Shown here: in pieces, positions 55,682 through 64,000 of the stretch
Position numbering within the stretch: position 1 is the first letter of the stretch
Layout: each line of letters opens with the position of its first letter
Assembly: GCA_002067965.1 (NCBI GenBank)
Contig: MVRN01000050.1
Coordinates: forward strand, 1 to 64,000
Length of the DNA: 64,000 bases
Direction of reading: 5' to 3'
Origin: Pelotomaculum sp. PtaU1.Bin035
GTDB taxonomy: Bacteria; Bacillota; Desulfotomaculia; Desulfotomaculales; Pelotomaculaceae
Notes under the pieces: generated by a model
What the model saw: the letters and a program-made list of their open reading frames with translations, nothing else
Databases searched by the model: none
What the model was told of the DNA's origin: nothing
Position numbers and translations under genes: made by a program

Positions 55682-56385
55682 CCCCGGCTCCAGCGCCTTT
55701 TTTCGATTACCCTTATGGTCAGGAATAAAAACACAAAAACAAAGCTCAAGTAATAGATGATCGTGTCCACGCCCAGAATTCCCCGGTTCAAGTCATCGTA
55801 TCTGGAAAATATCGAAAACCAGTTAAGCGCTTTCGATACGTCTCCTCCCACCGAATTGCCCAAAGGCTGGATAATCATCATGATTAAAAGACATACAAAG
55901 CTGATAATTGACGCCGCCACCTGGTTTTCAGTCAATGAAGAGATAAAAACGCCAAATGAGATCATTGCCGCTCCTAAAAGGACAAATCCAAGATATTCAC
56001 CCGCTAAAGGTATGACGGCCGGACGGGAAAAAATAAACAAGATCACTGGATAAATGAATGTAATTGCAGTCATCACCAAAAATACCGACAGAACAGCCAG
56101 GTATTTTCCTATAATAATGCCGGATAGGCTGACAGGTGACGTGATCAGCAATACTTCCATGCCATTTTTTCTGTCTTCCGCGATAGAACGCGAGGTAAGC
56201 ACAGGCACAATAAATAATAAGATTATGCTCATAGTGCTAAATAAACTGCTTAGATTCAAAGACTGGTTATAAATATTCCCCATAAAAAAATACACCGAGG
56301 CGACAAAAGAAAAGAACCCGGTTACAACATAAGCAAATGTTGAATTAAAATAAGATTTTAATTCACTTTTTAATACAGCGTACAC
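55678..56385 (-). CDS. ABC permease, GldF/ABC-2 type
   Basis: 235 aa with six TM segments: YVVTGFFSFVASVYFFMG, then SIILLFIVPVLTSRSIAED, where the cytoplasmic loop AEDRKNGMEVLL is the ABC-2 hallmark, and more TMs to the C-terminus. Start overlaps the ATPase stop (ATG shares its base). It is co-translated with GldG- and GldA-like genes. Confidence 0.88.
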   Translation of the reverse strand: MYAVLKSELKSYFNSTFAYVVTGFFSFVASVYFFMGNIYNQSLNLSSLFSTMSIILLFIVPVLTSRSIAEDRKNGMEVLLITSPVSLSGIIIGKYLAVLSVFLVMTAITFIYPVILFIFSRPAVIPLAGEYLGFVLLGAAMISFGVFISSLTENQVAASIISFVCLLIMMIIQPLGNSVGGDVSKALNWFSIFSRYDDLNRGILGVDTIIYYLSFVFVFLFLTIRVIEKRRWSRG

Positions 56386-57335
56386 TAACGGTTTACCTCC
56401 TTTTCATCAGAGACAAGCTGGATGAAAATATCCTCCAAGGACATGTCCAGAAATTGTAACTCCAGGATCGGATAGCCGGCCTTCACCAATGCGAAGCAAA
56501 GAGATTCCCGCACATCGATGTCCCTCCCCGACTTAATAACATAACTTACCGCACCGTTATCCCTGCTATCGTCAGCCTCCACACTGCAGACTCCCTCAAC
56601 TCCCCAAATTATTTTTTCAATTTTGTCTCCCGGTCCGGCAATCGCAACCCGCAGACCGGAGCCATTTCTCAATTTCCTTGAAAGTTGGTCTAAATTACCT
56701 GCCGCAATAATCTCACCCCGGTTAATAATAACAACCCGGTCACATACGGCTTTTACTTCGGAAAGGATGTGAGAACTGAACAATATTGTGTGCTCCTTGC
56801 CTAAGTTTTTGATCAGTTCCCTGGTTTCGATCATTTGTTTCGGATCAAGACCCACCGTGGGTTCGTCCAGGATCAGCACTTCCGGACTGCCGACAAGAGA
56901 CTGGGCAATGCCAACCCTCTGTCTGTAGCCCCGCGAAAGGTTTTTGATCAGTCTGTTTCCGGCATCCGCGACATCAACCTGTTCCATAATATGGATCAAA
57001 TGATTTTTTATCTGCTTTTTTTCAACAAGCTTTAACTCACAAATAAAGCCTAAAAATTCCATAACGGTCATGTTGGTGTAAAGGGGATTGTGCTCGGGCA
57101 AATAGCCGATGTGTTTTTTGACTTCCCTGGGTTTCTCCAGGATGTCCAGACCGCAAACTTTCACGGTCCCTTCCGTTGATGGCGTGTAGCCCGTGATGAT
57201 ATTCATCGTCGTCGACTTGCCCGCGCCGTTTGGACCTAAAAATCCCAATATTTCGCCTTTTGCCACTTTAAAATTAAGGTTGTTCAGCGCTTTCATCTTT
57301 CCGTAATATTTGGTTACTTTTTGTATCTCAATCAT
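56385..57335 (-). CDS. ABC transporter ATPase, GldA/CcmA type
   Basis: 316 aa: Walker A GPNGAGKST, signature LSRGYRQRVGIAQ, Walker B VLILDEPTVGLDP, H-loop SSHIL. The ~90-residue C-terminal extension, DUF4162-like, is typical for GldA/NatA-type ATPases. It lies 42 nt downstream of the cupredoxin/Cys-domain gene on the same strand, so the TauE-cupredoxin protein and this ABC system likely share one operon. Confidence 0.92.
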   Translation of the reverse strand: MIEIQKVTKYYGKMKALNNLNFKVAKGEILGFLGPNGAGKSTTMNIITGYTPSTEGTVKVCGLDILEKPREVKKHIGYLPEHNPLYTNMTVMEFLGFICELKLVEKKQIKNHLIHIMEQVDVADAGNRLIKNLSRGYRQRVGIAQSLVGSPEVLILDEPTVGLDPKQMIETRELIKNLGKEHTILFSSHILSEVKAVCDRVVIINRGEIIAAGNLDQLSRKLRNGSGLRVAIAGPGDKIEKIIWGVEGVCSVEADDSRDNGAVSYVIKSGRDIDVRESLCFALVKAGYPILELQFLDMSLEDIFIQLVSDEKEVNR

Positions 57336-57377
57336 CGCATCACCTTCTTTTTAAGACTTCGTGAAAATTACATTTGG

Positions 57378-58403
57378 TTACGGCAACCGGTTAGTTGAAA
57401 CCCCGTCGATATAAGCAGCTTCAATTGACGTTATATGAATACCGGCCAGGTAGTGATCTATCTTTGAGGCATCCTCTTCAGGCACGTTGGTTTCATCAGC
57501 GTTGACCGGTATTTTGCCGGCAGGATAACCTTTTACTTTTATCGTTATATTATTTTTCCAGTCATCGGGAAGATTCTGCAGGAACGTTTTGGCAACAGTT
57601 TTACTGGCGCCATCAAAAACTAAAAAATCGTTCATCGCCGTATAAGTGTCATTCGATTTACCGGGAACATAAGGAATAATCCCGAGGCCGCTGCTGTAAC
57701 AGGTGCTCATCAGGTTGCAGGCTTTGGTGTGTTTCACAGGATTAATACCAATACAATCCCGGTCAAAAATCCACCCCGCCCACATTTGAGTTTTTTCCCC
57801 CGCTTGTTCAGCACGGTTGCCCGGCAGCAGCTTCCCTTCGATCCATCCGGAGAGCGATTGAATATGATCATTTTCCTGCTTGGCAACATCATTATCCGAT
57901 CCGGTTTTCCCGGGACTTTGTTGCTGCTCCGCATTATTTGCCTCGTTTATTTCCGGGGCAGCAACCCGGCCGGCTGTATTGGCCGCCGCCGGCTCCGTAT
58001 TGACCGCGCCGCCCTGCGCTTTACTTAAAGCAGGCTCAACTTCAACAGCAGACTTTTGCACCAAATTGGGAACCACTTTAATTTTACTTTTAATCATGCC
58101 CATCCAGCATGTGTAAACAAACTCCCCCTCCTTATCCGGTATGAATTCCACCACATTGTCACCAATCTCAAATTTCTTTTCGATGTGATATGCCGGCAAC
58201 ACTATTGCTTTGTTGCAATCATTATAAACATCGCGGCTGACTTTGATCGTCCACCTGACTTTAACCCCCTGCACAACTTGAATGAGCGGGAAATAATCCA
58301 TGCCGATCTCGGTGGCGACAGTCTGTATGCCATCTGCGACAACCGAGATCGGCGTACTCTTGCGCCGTATTCTCTTTATCCGGCAGCATCGGCAGGGAGA
58401 CAC
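57378..58403 (-). CDS. cupredoxin-like + Cys-rich domain part of a frameshifted TauE fusion
   Basis: 341 aa as an open frame, but its first ~16 residues (CRCCRIKRIRRKS) are an out-of-frame reading of the TauE gene, and no ribosome-binding site precedes it. From STPISVVADGIQTV on it is a cupredoxin-type domain with the copper-site-like EFVYTCWMGMIKSKI. An Ala/Gln linker follows, then the Cys/His/Met domain: GWIFDRDCIGINPVKHTKAC, NLMSTCYSSGLG, KVKGYPAGKIPVNADET and IDHYLAGIHITSIEAAYIDG. TauE-cupredoxin fusions are a known architecture, so this and the upstream gene were probably one protein, now split by a +1 shift near 58350. Confidence 0.7.
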   Translation of the reverse strand: MSPCRCCRIKRIRRKSTPISVVADGIQTVATEIGMDYFPLIQVVQGVKVRWTIKVSRDVYNDCNKAIVLPAYHIEKKFEIGDNVVEFIPDKEGEFVYTCWMGMIKSKIKVVPNLVQKSAVEVEPALSKAQGGAVNTEPAAANTAGRVAAPEINEANNAEQQQSPGKTGSDNDVAKQENDHIQSLSGWIEGKLLPGNRAEQAGEKTQMWAGWIFDRDCIGINPVKHTKACNLMSTCYSSGLGIIPYVPGKSNDTYTAMNDFLVFDGASKTVAKTFLQNLPDDWKNNITIKVKGYPAGKIPVNADETNVPEEDASKIDHYLAGIHITSIEAAYIDGVSTNRLP

Positions 58404-59241
58404 CGATCAAGGCAAGCCCCCGCCCGATCATCACAAACCCGAGCACAGCCACCACAACCGCGCTGGTTTTTAGAATAATCTTTGAAAACTTCCGGCTTAT
58501 CATCGTGCTGAACGCTCCAAAAGCAAACAGCCCCGGCACGGTGCCCAGTGCAAACACGAACATCGAAGCGGCACCATAAACAACGCTCCTTGTCCCCAGT
58601 GCGTAAAGCTGCAGCATCTGCAGCGGCCCGCACGGCATCAAACCCGTCAAAAGCCCAATAATCAGAGGTCCATGGCTGCTGCCGCCACCCCTGATCCGCT
58701 TGGCGATAAACTTCGGCGCCGCCAAATTCAAAAACCTCAGCGCTGGGAATAGATCCAGAAGATTGACGGCCATAATAACCATAAAAATGCCGCCGGCAAT
58801 CGGGATCAAACCTTTTAACAAGCCTGACAGGGTCAACACCTGCCCGATCCCGCCAACAACCCCACCGACAACGGTATAGGAAATCATCTGGCCGGTGTTA
58901 TAAAGGACAGCAGGCAAAAGCATTACTTGCGGTTTGCCCTCCGCAGGGACATAACCGTCCTTTTGGACGCACTGTGTGAGCAGGATCCCGCCGCACATAC
59001 CGACGCAATGGATGGACGTCAGGAGACCAAACAGCAAAATCAGCCCGAAACCCGTATTGTTGCCGAGACTGGGCAAATACTTCAGATAAAACAGATCTCC
59101 CAAAAACGCCAACACGTCAAAATTGATCGTATGTTTCAACACCGCGCCGGCGGTTACCAGGCAGAGCAGCACGATCACCGCTGCAAACAGCTCGCTGTAT
59201 GGACTCTTTTTCAAATCTCTAATTTTTTGTAGAAAAATCAT
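58261..59241 (-). CDS. TauE/SafE-type sulfite exporter family membrane protein
   Basis: 326 aa as read; about 295 residues are genuine. At least six TM segments: FAAVIVLLCLVTAGAVL, TGFGLILLFGLLTSIHCVGMCGGI (the HCxGMCGG metal-like motif of DsbD_2/SafE proteins), and LLTGLMPCGPLQMLQLYALG. The final ~30 residues (LGCRRWHTDCRHRDRHGLF) are out-of-frame read-through; after DKENTAQE the +1 frame continues as TPISVVADG. Homologues with HCVGMCGG are linked to copper or metal handling. It starts the operon with the ABC genes. Confidence 0.8.
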   Translation of the reverse strand: MIFLQKIRDLKKSPYSELFAAVIVLLCLVTAGAVLKHTINFDVLAFLGDLFYLKYLPSLGNNTGFGLILLFGLLTSIHCVGMCGGILLTQCVQKDGYVPAEGKPQVMLLPAVLYNTGQMISYTVVGGVVGGIGQVLTLSGLLKGLIPIAGGIFMVIMAVNLLDLFPALRFLNLAAPKFIAKRIRGGGSSHGPLIIGLLTGLMPCGPLQMLQLYALGTRSVVYGAASMFVFALGTVPGLFAFGAFSTMISRKFSKIILKTSAVVVAVLGFVMIGRGLALIGVSLPMLPDKENTAQEYADLGCRRWHTDCRHRDRHGLFPAHSSCAGG

Positions 59242-59425
59242 TTTTAAACCCCCTGATCAACAAACCGTTTTCAACATATGCTACAGGAGTTCATTAGTAT
59301 AAAGCCGTAAATATTTTCAAATCTCAACACAATGGAGACTGGTGGTAAATTTATTACCAAAAACAGCCTCCGCTTCGTGCTGTTTAGTTATTCTTCAGGG
59401 TTTATCCGTTTTGACGTTCAACTCG

Positions 59426-59586
59426 TCAATAAACAGGCCATGTCGACACGCCGGGAATACTATCGCCATATGTTATACTAAATAGGCGGTTCGTCGTTCC
59501 GGAGCTTTGACTATTCCAAGTTTCACAATCGCTCGAGGTCAAAATAGTTCCATTATAACCTACTACTACAAATGTGTCCTTGCCAT
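59426..59586 (-). pseudogene. out-of-frame tail of the giant surface protein
   Basis: Beyond the frame break the minus strand still encodes one and a half propeller repeats (YGKDTFVVVGYNGTILTSSD; ETWNSQSSGTTNRLFSITYG) in another frame, ending at TGA 59426-59428. An extra AT (TATATGG against TATGG in sister repeats) explains the shift. Confidence 0.65.
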
Positions 59587-62500
59587 ATAGGTTATACTTT
59601 TAAGAGAGTTCGTCGTTCCGGAGCTTTGGCTGCTCCATGTTTTACCATCGCCTGAGGTCAGAATGGTTCCATTCTCTGCGAGTGCAACGAATATGCCATT
59701 GCCATAGTATACATTATTAATGGTTTGTATAGTTCCTGAGGTGCGCTTAATCCATTTTTGAAGATCCGGAGACTCCGGATTGATTAGCAACTGCAAGTCA
59801 GTGCTGACGCTGCCGGATTTACTGTCGGTCACAGTTATGTGAACAGTAAAAGTACCTGCTACGGTGGGTGTTCCATAAACCGTTCCATTCACAGTGTCTA
59901 TGCTCAAACTGTCTGGCAGGCCGGCGGCGGCCCAGGTGTAAGGGGCTGTTCCGCCAGTGGCGGTTAACGTAACGCTGTAAGCGGTTCCCGCCGTCCCGTT
60001 TTCCAGGCTGCCGGTGGTAATACTAAGCGGCACCGGCAGTATTATATTAGGGGAGGGTAGTGGATTCGTCGACACGCCGTCAATGTAAGCCGCTTCAATA
60101 GAGTTGATATGAAACCCGTCAAGGTAATGGCTTACCTGCGCGGGATCAATTTCAGGAACCTGGGTTTCATCCGCATTGACAGGAATGCCGCTCACATTGT
60201 AACCTGTTATTTTAACGGTTATGTTCTTTTTCCAGGTGTCCGGCAAGCTTAAGAGAAAGGTTTTGGCCAGAATTTTGCTCTCCGCGTCAAACACTTTGTA
60301 ATGTTCTAAATCAGAGGCAGTGGTAGACCCTCCCGTACCATAAAGATACAGGCCAAGTCCGCTGGCATAGCATCCTGTAGGTGGTGAATCATTTGCTCCC
60401 ATAAGGTTGCAATTCTTTGAATGATTTAAAGGATTCACACCAATGCAATCCCTGTCTAAAATCCATCCAATTAGGGTCTGAGCGGGGATTACCGCCTCCG
60501 ATGCTTCCGACTCTGCGCTTTCCACCTTACTGGCGGTGTAGAGTGCCGTTACAGTGAAGGTGTATTTGCCGTCTTCAAGTCCTTCGATCAGAATGTGGCT
60601 AAGAGGAGTTTCCGGGTTGTTATTAACTTCCATGGTCTTTACCACATCATCGCCAGCATACACATTCACCCTGTAGCCCTTAACGCCGAACTTCGGGGAT
60701 TTGGAGGCGGCGCTGATCGGCGCATCAAAGCTTAAGCTGATACCCGAAGCGGTGACCTCTGCCGTCACGTTTTGGGGCACCAGAGCCTCCAACGTAAGTT
60801 CATAGTCATTCTCCGCAAAACCGGGATAGCTGTTTTCACTGATAATAACGCCTCTGACCGAGAGCACGTGGAATCCACCGATGTAGTGGTCTGCTTCCCC
60901 ATCGAGATATGGTGCTATTGATTCGTCCGCATTCGCGGGGATATTGTCCACACGGTAGCCGGTCACTGCCAGGCTTAGTTTGTCGTTTGGCGTGGTTGCA
61001 TCGTTAAGATGGTCATGAAGCTGGAACAGGAAGGCTTTCAGCAGCTCTGCACTCTCCGCGTCAAAGGTCAGGTATTCGCCTGACTGGTTGTCTTCGGTGG
61101 GATTCAGCCATATGCCATGCCCACGGGCTTGGCAGCCATTAAGCATGGCGGTTCCGGCCGGACCGCCCGTCCCGCAAGCGACTGAGCAGCTTCCTGTGAG
61201 CGTTGTCCCCGAAGTGGGTTTGCAATGTCTGTCCTTGAACCACCCGGTCAATGTTTGAAGATTGGTTGCATCAATAATTTGTTGAACCGCATCCAGTCTT
61301 GTTGAAAGCTGAATCTTATCTGCACCATCCGGCAGCGCATTAACAAATGCTCTAGCAGCATCGACATCAGCCTGAGTGTGGCTGGCTTCCGCAGCAACAA
61401 CTGCTGCCTCGGTGTCAATTTCCGATAACGAAGATACCGTTATCACCGGGTAACTAATATCATTATAGGGAGAAATCTTAGTATCTCCAGTCAATGTACC
61501 TGTTACTGTAATAGATACATGATCTTGTTTTATAGTATTAAGAATTAAATTCCAAGCAACTAATTGTGAACCATTTCCGGTAAATGTGTTCGCCTTACTC
61601 TCTGCAAAAGTACCATCAAAATAATAATATTTATAGGTGCCATCACTCTGCGGAACTGCTATTCCAAAACCGCTCGCTGCGCAGCTGATCATTTTTAAAC
61701 AACCTTTTGAATCTTCACCAGGATTTGTATTATTATTTGGGTCAGAAAAATATACATAGCAATCCTCATCTTCAATATAGCCTGTGAAAGTCTGTACAAC
61801 CGGATTTTCAGGGGTTGTACCTGCTGCGTATACATCGATTGTATATGTGGCGGTTTTCCCTTCTGCAGTAATTATTAAGACCTGTCCAGTTGCTGGTTTT
61901 GAACTATCAAAGCCTGTTACGTTTGCCGCAGTAATTGGCAATACTGCTGTGCTGTTATCACTGTATGTTCCTATTATTTGCAGCCCTGTGATATCCAGTG
62001 TATCTCCAACTGTATAATTTAATTTATTGGCTTGAATTCCTATTGCAATGCTGTTAAGCACTACCGGTTCAGGGTTTTCATCACCTGACTGAAAAATGAT
62101 TCCGGATTCCCCTACCGCGACAAAAGTGCCATTGCCATAAGTTATTCCCAAAAGACTATCAGTCATCCCGGAGTGACGCCTGGTCCAGTTTATCCCGTCA
62201 TTGGAGGTCAGAATGGTTACATTTCCCCCTACAACAACAAATATACCGCCACCATAGCTAATACCAGTAAACCATTCAGTCGTTCCTGAGTTGTGACTAG
62301 CCCAACTTATCCCGTCAATGGAGGTCAGAATAGTTCCACTTCCCTCTACAGCCATGAATGTACCATCGCCATAAGTTATACCAGTAAGTGAGTTCGTCAT
62401 TCCGGAGCTTTGGCTGGTCCAGCTTATCCCGTCATTAGAGGTTAAAATAATTCCATTGTAGCCAACCGCTACGAATATGCCATTACCATAAGTTATACCT

Positions 62501-64000
62501 TTAAGGGTTTTCGTCGTTCCGGAGCTTTGGATGATCCAACTTATTCCGTCAATGGAGGTCATAATGGTTCCGCTTCCCCCTACAACTACAAATATACCAT
62601 CGCCATAAGTTATACCAGTGGAGTCCGTCGTTCCGGAGCTTTGGCTGCTCCAGTTTATCCCGTCATTAGAGGTCAAAATAATTCCATTGTAGCCAACCGC
62701 TACGAATATGCCATTACCATAAGTTATACCTTTAAGGGTTTTCGTCGTTCCGGAGCTTTGGCTGCTCCAGTTTATCCCGTCATTAGAGGTCAGAATGGTT
62801 CCATTCGCTGCAACTGCAACGAATATACCATTGCCATAATATACATTACTGAGATATTGAATAGTCCCAGAGGTGCGCTTAATCCATGTTTGAACCTCCG
62901 GAGACGCCGGATTGATCAGCAGTTGCAGGTCAGCGCCGACGCTGGTTGATTCACTATCGGTCACCGCAATGTGAACGGTAAAAGTGTCTGTTACGCTGGG
63001 TGTTCCATAAACCGTTCCATTCACGGTGTCTATGCTCAAACCGTCTGGCAGGCCGGCGGCGGCCCAAGTATAAGGACTTGTCCCGCCTGTTGCTGCCAGT
63101 GTTATATTGTAGGCAATTCCAACGGTCCCATCTTCAAGGCTGGCGGTGGTGATTTTTAATGAAGAATCCGTCGTTGATCCCCCGCCCCCGCCTGACGAAG
63201 GCAGGGCGTTGGTCGACACACCGTCGATACAAGCAGCCTCAATGGACTTAACATGGATTCCCTTCAAATAATGGTCGACTGCCGACTGATCCGTTTCCGG
63301 AACCTGGCTTTCATCAGCGTTGGCCGGTATATCGCTTACTACATATCCGGTAACTTCAACGGTTATGTTTTTCACCCATGTCGAAGGCAGGTTATCCAGA
63401 AAATCTTTCGCCAATTCTTTGCTTTCCGCATCGAAGATCAGATAATCGGGGTAAACATCAGACTGATAAGCGGTATACGCGTTACCCGGCACATATACCA
63501 CCAGACCAAGTCCGTTGTTATAGCAAGAATCCATCAAGTTGCAACTCTTCGTATGATTTATGGGATTCACGCCAACGCAATCCTTGTCAATGATCCAGCC
63601 TGTCCATGTTTGTGAGCTAGCGGAAGAGCCGCCGGATGGCTGAACGTTCGATTTATCTACTATTTGTCCTCCGATGAAAGCGTTAACACCTTCTTTTACA
63701 ACTACTTCCTTTGCTTCTTGTTGAATAACCACACCCGCGATATTAATTTCAGCCCTTTCAACACTACCCTCCCCTTTAACCTCAACCGGCGCGTTTGCTA
63801 TGATTTTTTTCAACACGGCTTCCTTGCCCAAAGCAACAGTAGTGCCTGAAGCTTCTTGCGAGATCTCCAAGGTCACGTTTCCCTTGGTTATATCAACATT
63901 TACAAGCGCGTGGATGATTACGTCGAAGTCTCCTGCTAATACCAATCCCTTGTTACTATTGAAGGCCGACGAAACCTGGACGGAACTGAACCCTGCCCCT
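59566..64000 (-). CDS. giant repetitive surface protein (5' end outside window)
   Basis: At least 1459 aa; the frame stays open to the right edge (VQVSSAFNSNKG precedes the first listed Leu), so the N-terminus is missing. Order: Cys/His/Met domain A (63615-63205); He_PIG-like Ig domain (63160-62900); about seven 36-41-aa beta-propeller repeats (62880-62090); Big_3-like Ig (62060-61830); Cys domains B (61795-61430) and C (61260-60850); Fn3-like domain (60785-60490); Cys domain D (60480-60060); second He_PIG (60040-59770); a new propeller run (59760-59570) cut by a frameshift. No SLH or TM is visible in this part. Probably secreted; function unknown. Confidence 0.85.
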   Translation of the reverse strand, partial: GAGFSSVQVSSAFNSNKGLVLAGDFDVIIHALVNVDITKGNVTLEISQEASGTTVALGKEAVLKKIIANAPVEVKGEGSVERAEINIAGVVIQQEAKEVVVKEGVNAFIGGQIVDKSNVQPSGGSSASSQTWTGWIIDKDCVGVNPINHTKSCNLMDSCYNNGLGLVVYVPGNAYTAYQSDVYPDYLIFDAESKELAKDFLDNLPSTWVKNITVEVTGYVVSDIPANADESQVPETDQSAVDHYLKGIHVKSIEAACIDGVSTNALPSSGGGGGSTTDSSLKITTASLEDGTVGIAYNITLAATGGTSPYTWAAAGLPDGLSIDTVNGTVYGTPSVTDTFTVHIAVTDSESTSVGADLQLLINPASPEVQTWIKRTSGTIQYLSNVYYGNGIFVAVAANGTILTSNDGINWSSQSSGTTKTLKGITYGNGIFVAVGYNGIILTSNDGINWSSQSSGTTDSTGITYGDGIFVVVGGSGTIMTSIDGISWIIQSSGTTKTLKGITYGNGIFVAVGYNGIILTSNDGISWTSQSSGMTNSLTGITYGDGTFMAVEGSGTILTSIDGISWASHNSGTTEWFTGISYGGGIFVVVGGNVTILTSNDGINWTRRHSGMTDSLLGITYGNGTFVAVGESGIIFQSGDENPEPVVLNSIAIGIQANKLNYTVGDTLDITGLQIIGTYSDNSTAVLPITAANVTGFDSSKPATGQVLIITAEGKTATYTIDVYAAGTTPENPVVQTFTGYIEDEDCYVYFSDPNNNTNPGEDSKGCLKMISCAASGFGIAVPQSDGTYKYYYFDGTFAESKANTFTGNGSQLVAWNLILNTIKQDHVSITVTGTLTGDTKISPYNDISYPVITVSSLSEIDTEAAVVAAEASHTQADVDAARAFVNALPDGADKIQLSTRLDAVQQIIDATNLQTLTGWFKDRHCKPTSGTTLTGSCSVACGTGGPAGTAMLNGCQARGHGIWLNPTEDNQSGEYLTFDAESAELLKAFLFQLHDHLNDATTPNDKLSLAVTGYRVDNIPANADESIAPYLDGEADHYIGGFHVLSVRGVIISENSYPGFAENDYELTLEALVPQNVTAEVTASGISLSFDAPISAASKSPKFGVKGYRVNVYAGDDVVKTMEVNNNPETPLSHILIEGLEDGKYTFTVTALYTASKVESAESEASEAVIPAQTLIGWILDRDCIGVNPLNHSKNCNLMGANDSPPTGCYASGLGLYLYGTGGSTTASDLEHYKVFDAESKILAKTFLLSLPDTWKKNITVKITGYNVSGIPVNADETQVPEIDPAQVSHYLDGFHINSIEAAYIDGVSTNPLPSPNIILPVPLSITTGSLENGTAGTAYSVTLTATGGTAPYTWAAAGLPDSLSIDTVNGTVYGTPTVAGTFTVHITVTDSKSGSVSTDLQLLINPESPDLQKWIKRTSGTIQTINNVYYGNGIFVALAENGTILTSGDGKTWSSQSSGTTNSLKSITYMARTHL
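62090..62880 (-). repeat. tandem propeller repeats in DNA
   Basis: About seven repeats of 36-41 codons with consensus SSGTT..L.GITYGNGIFVAVG.NGTILTSNDGI.W. Some are nearly identical at DNA level: the block from 62431 recurs at 62662 (231 nt apart) over roughly 85 bases, showing recent duplication. Unequal exchange would change the repeat number. Confidence 0.9.

Noticed and set aside
62090-62880. CRISPR-like tandem repeats
   Set aside because: Repeats are coding, in frame, over 100 bases long and contiguous, with no spacers; they encode a propeller.

Overview
The window looks like chromosome of a spore-forming, probably anaerobic Clostridia-type Bacillota of the Desulfotomaculum/Pelotomaculum sort. 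This placement is inferred from gene content and not from a marker gene. The evidence is two CotF-like spore-coat genes, strong GGAGG ribosome-binding sites with many TTG and GTG starts, several S-layer (SLH) proteins, class A RNase P RNA, ComA-like phosphosulfolactate synthase, the TrmK/Nif3 pair, a NifB/nitrogenase-like cluster and a corrinoid-type methyltransferase.

Layout. 0-1.5 kb: a tyrosine recombinase abuts the 3' end of a tRNA-Leu(GAG). 1.7-5 kb: a phospholipase-like protein, then a three-gene cassette (ABC-type ATPase, G3E GTPase, Fe-S protein). 5-11 kb: FMN glutamate-synthase-type oxidoreductase, spore-coat proteins, a relic of a thiamine-diphosphate enzyme, Gfo/Idh/MocA oxidoreductase, MFS exporter and ComA. 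11-15.3 kb: DUF47/Pit phosphate uptake, RNase P RNA, Nif3 and TrmK. 15.6-25.8 kb: lipoprotein, two SLH/Ig proteins, Orn/Lys/Arg decarboxylase, CofE-like protein, amidase and a DUF2680 secreted protein.

26-39.4 kb is a phosphate-signalling block. It holds pstS-pstC-pstA, a PhoB/PhoP-type regulator, a GGDEF-EAL-CBS-GGDEF protein, phoU, pstB and a second pstC-pstA pair, followed by a decayed GGDEF paralogue and a chemoreceptor. Four promoters (chemoreceptor, regulator, EAL/GGDEF protein, DUF2680 protein) each carry five to seven TTAACA-like hexamers spaced exactly 11 bp apart, ending 9-12 bp before a -10 box. This is the layout of Bacillus PhoP boxes. It predicts that phosphate starvation controls c-di-GMP turnover and chemosensing as well as Pi uptake.

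39.4-49.8 kb: an IS200-type element, a nifN/nifK-like gene cut short next to it, an intact nifD/nifE-like gene, a glutamine-synthetase-family enzyme, an MtaA/MtbA-type Zn methyltransferase behind a structured leader with a terminator hairpin, a NifX-like gene and nifB. Upstream on the same strand are yezD, metY, pdxS and cysK. A nitrogenase-like reductase that uses a NifB-derived cofactor in methylated-sulfur metabolism is a reasonable but unproven reading.

50-64 kb: an SLH protein, an IS110-family element, an operon of TauE/SafE-cupredoxin protein (apparently frameshifted) plus a GldA/F/G-type ABC system and a DUF4340 protein, and a very large repetitive surface protein that runs off the right edge. 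Six copies of a Cys/His/Met-rich domain of about 90-140 residues, which I cannot assign to a family, recur in three of these proteins and tie the region together.
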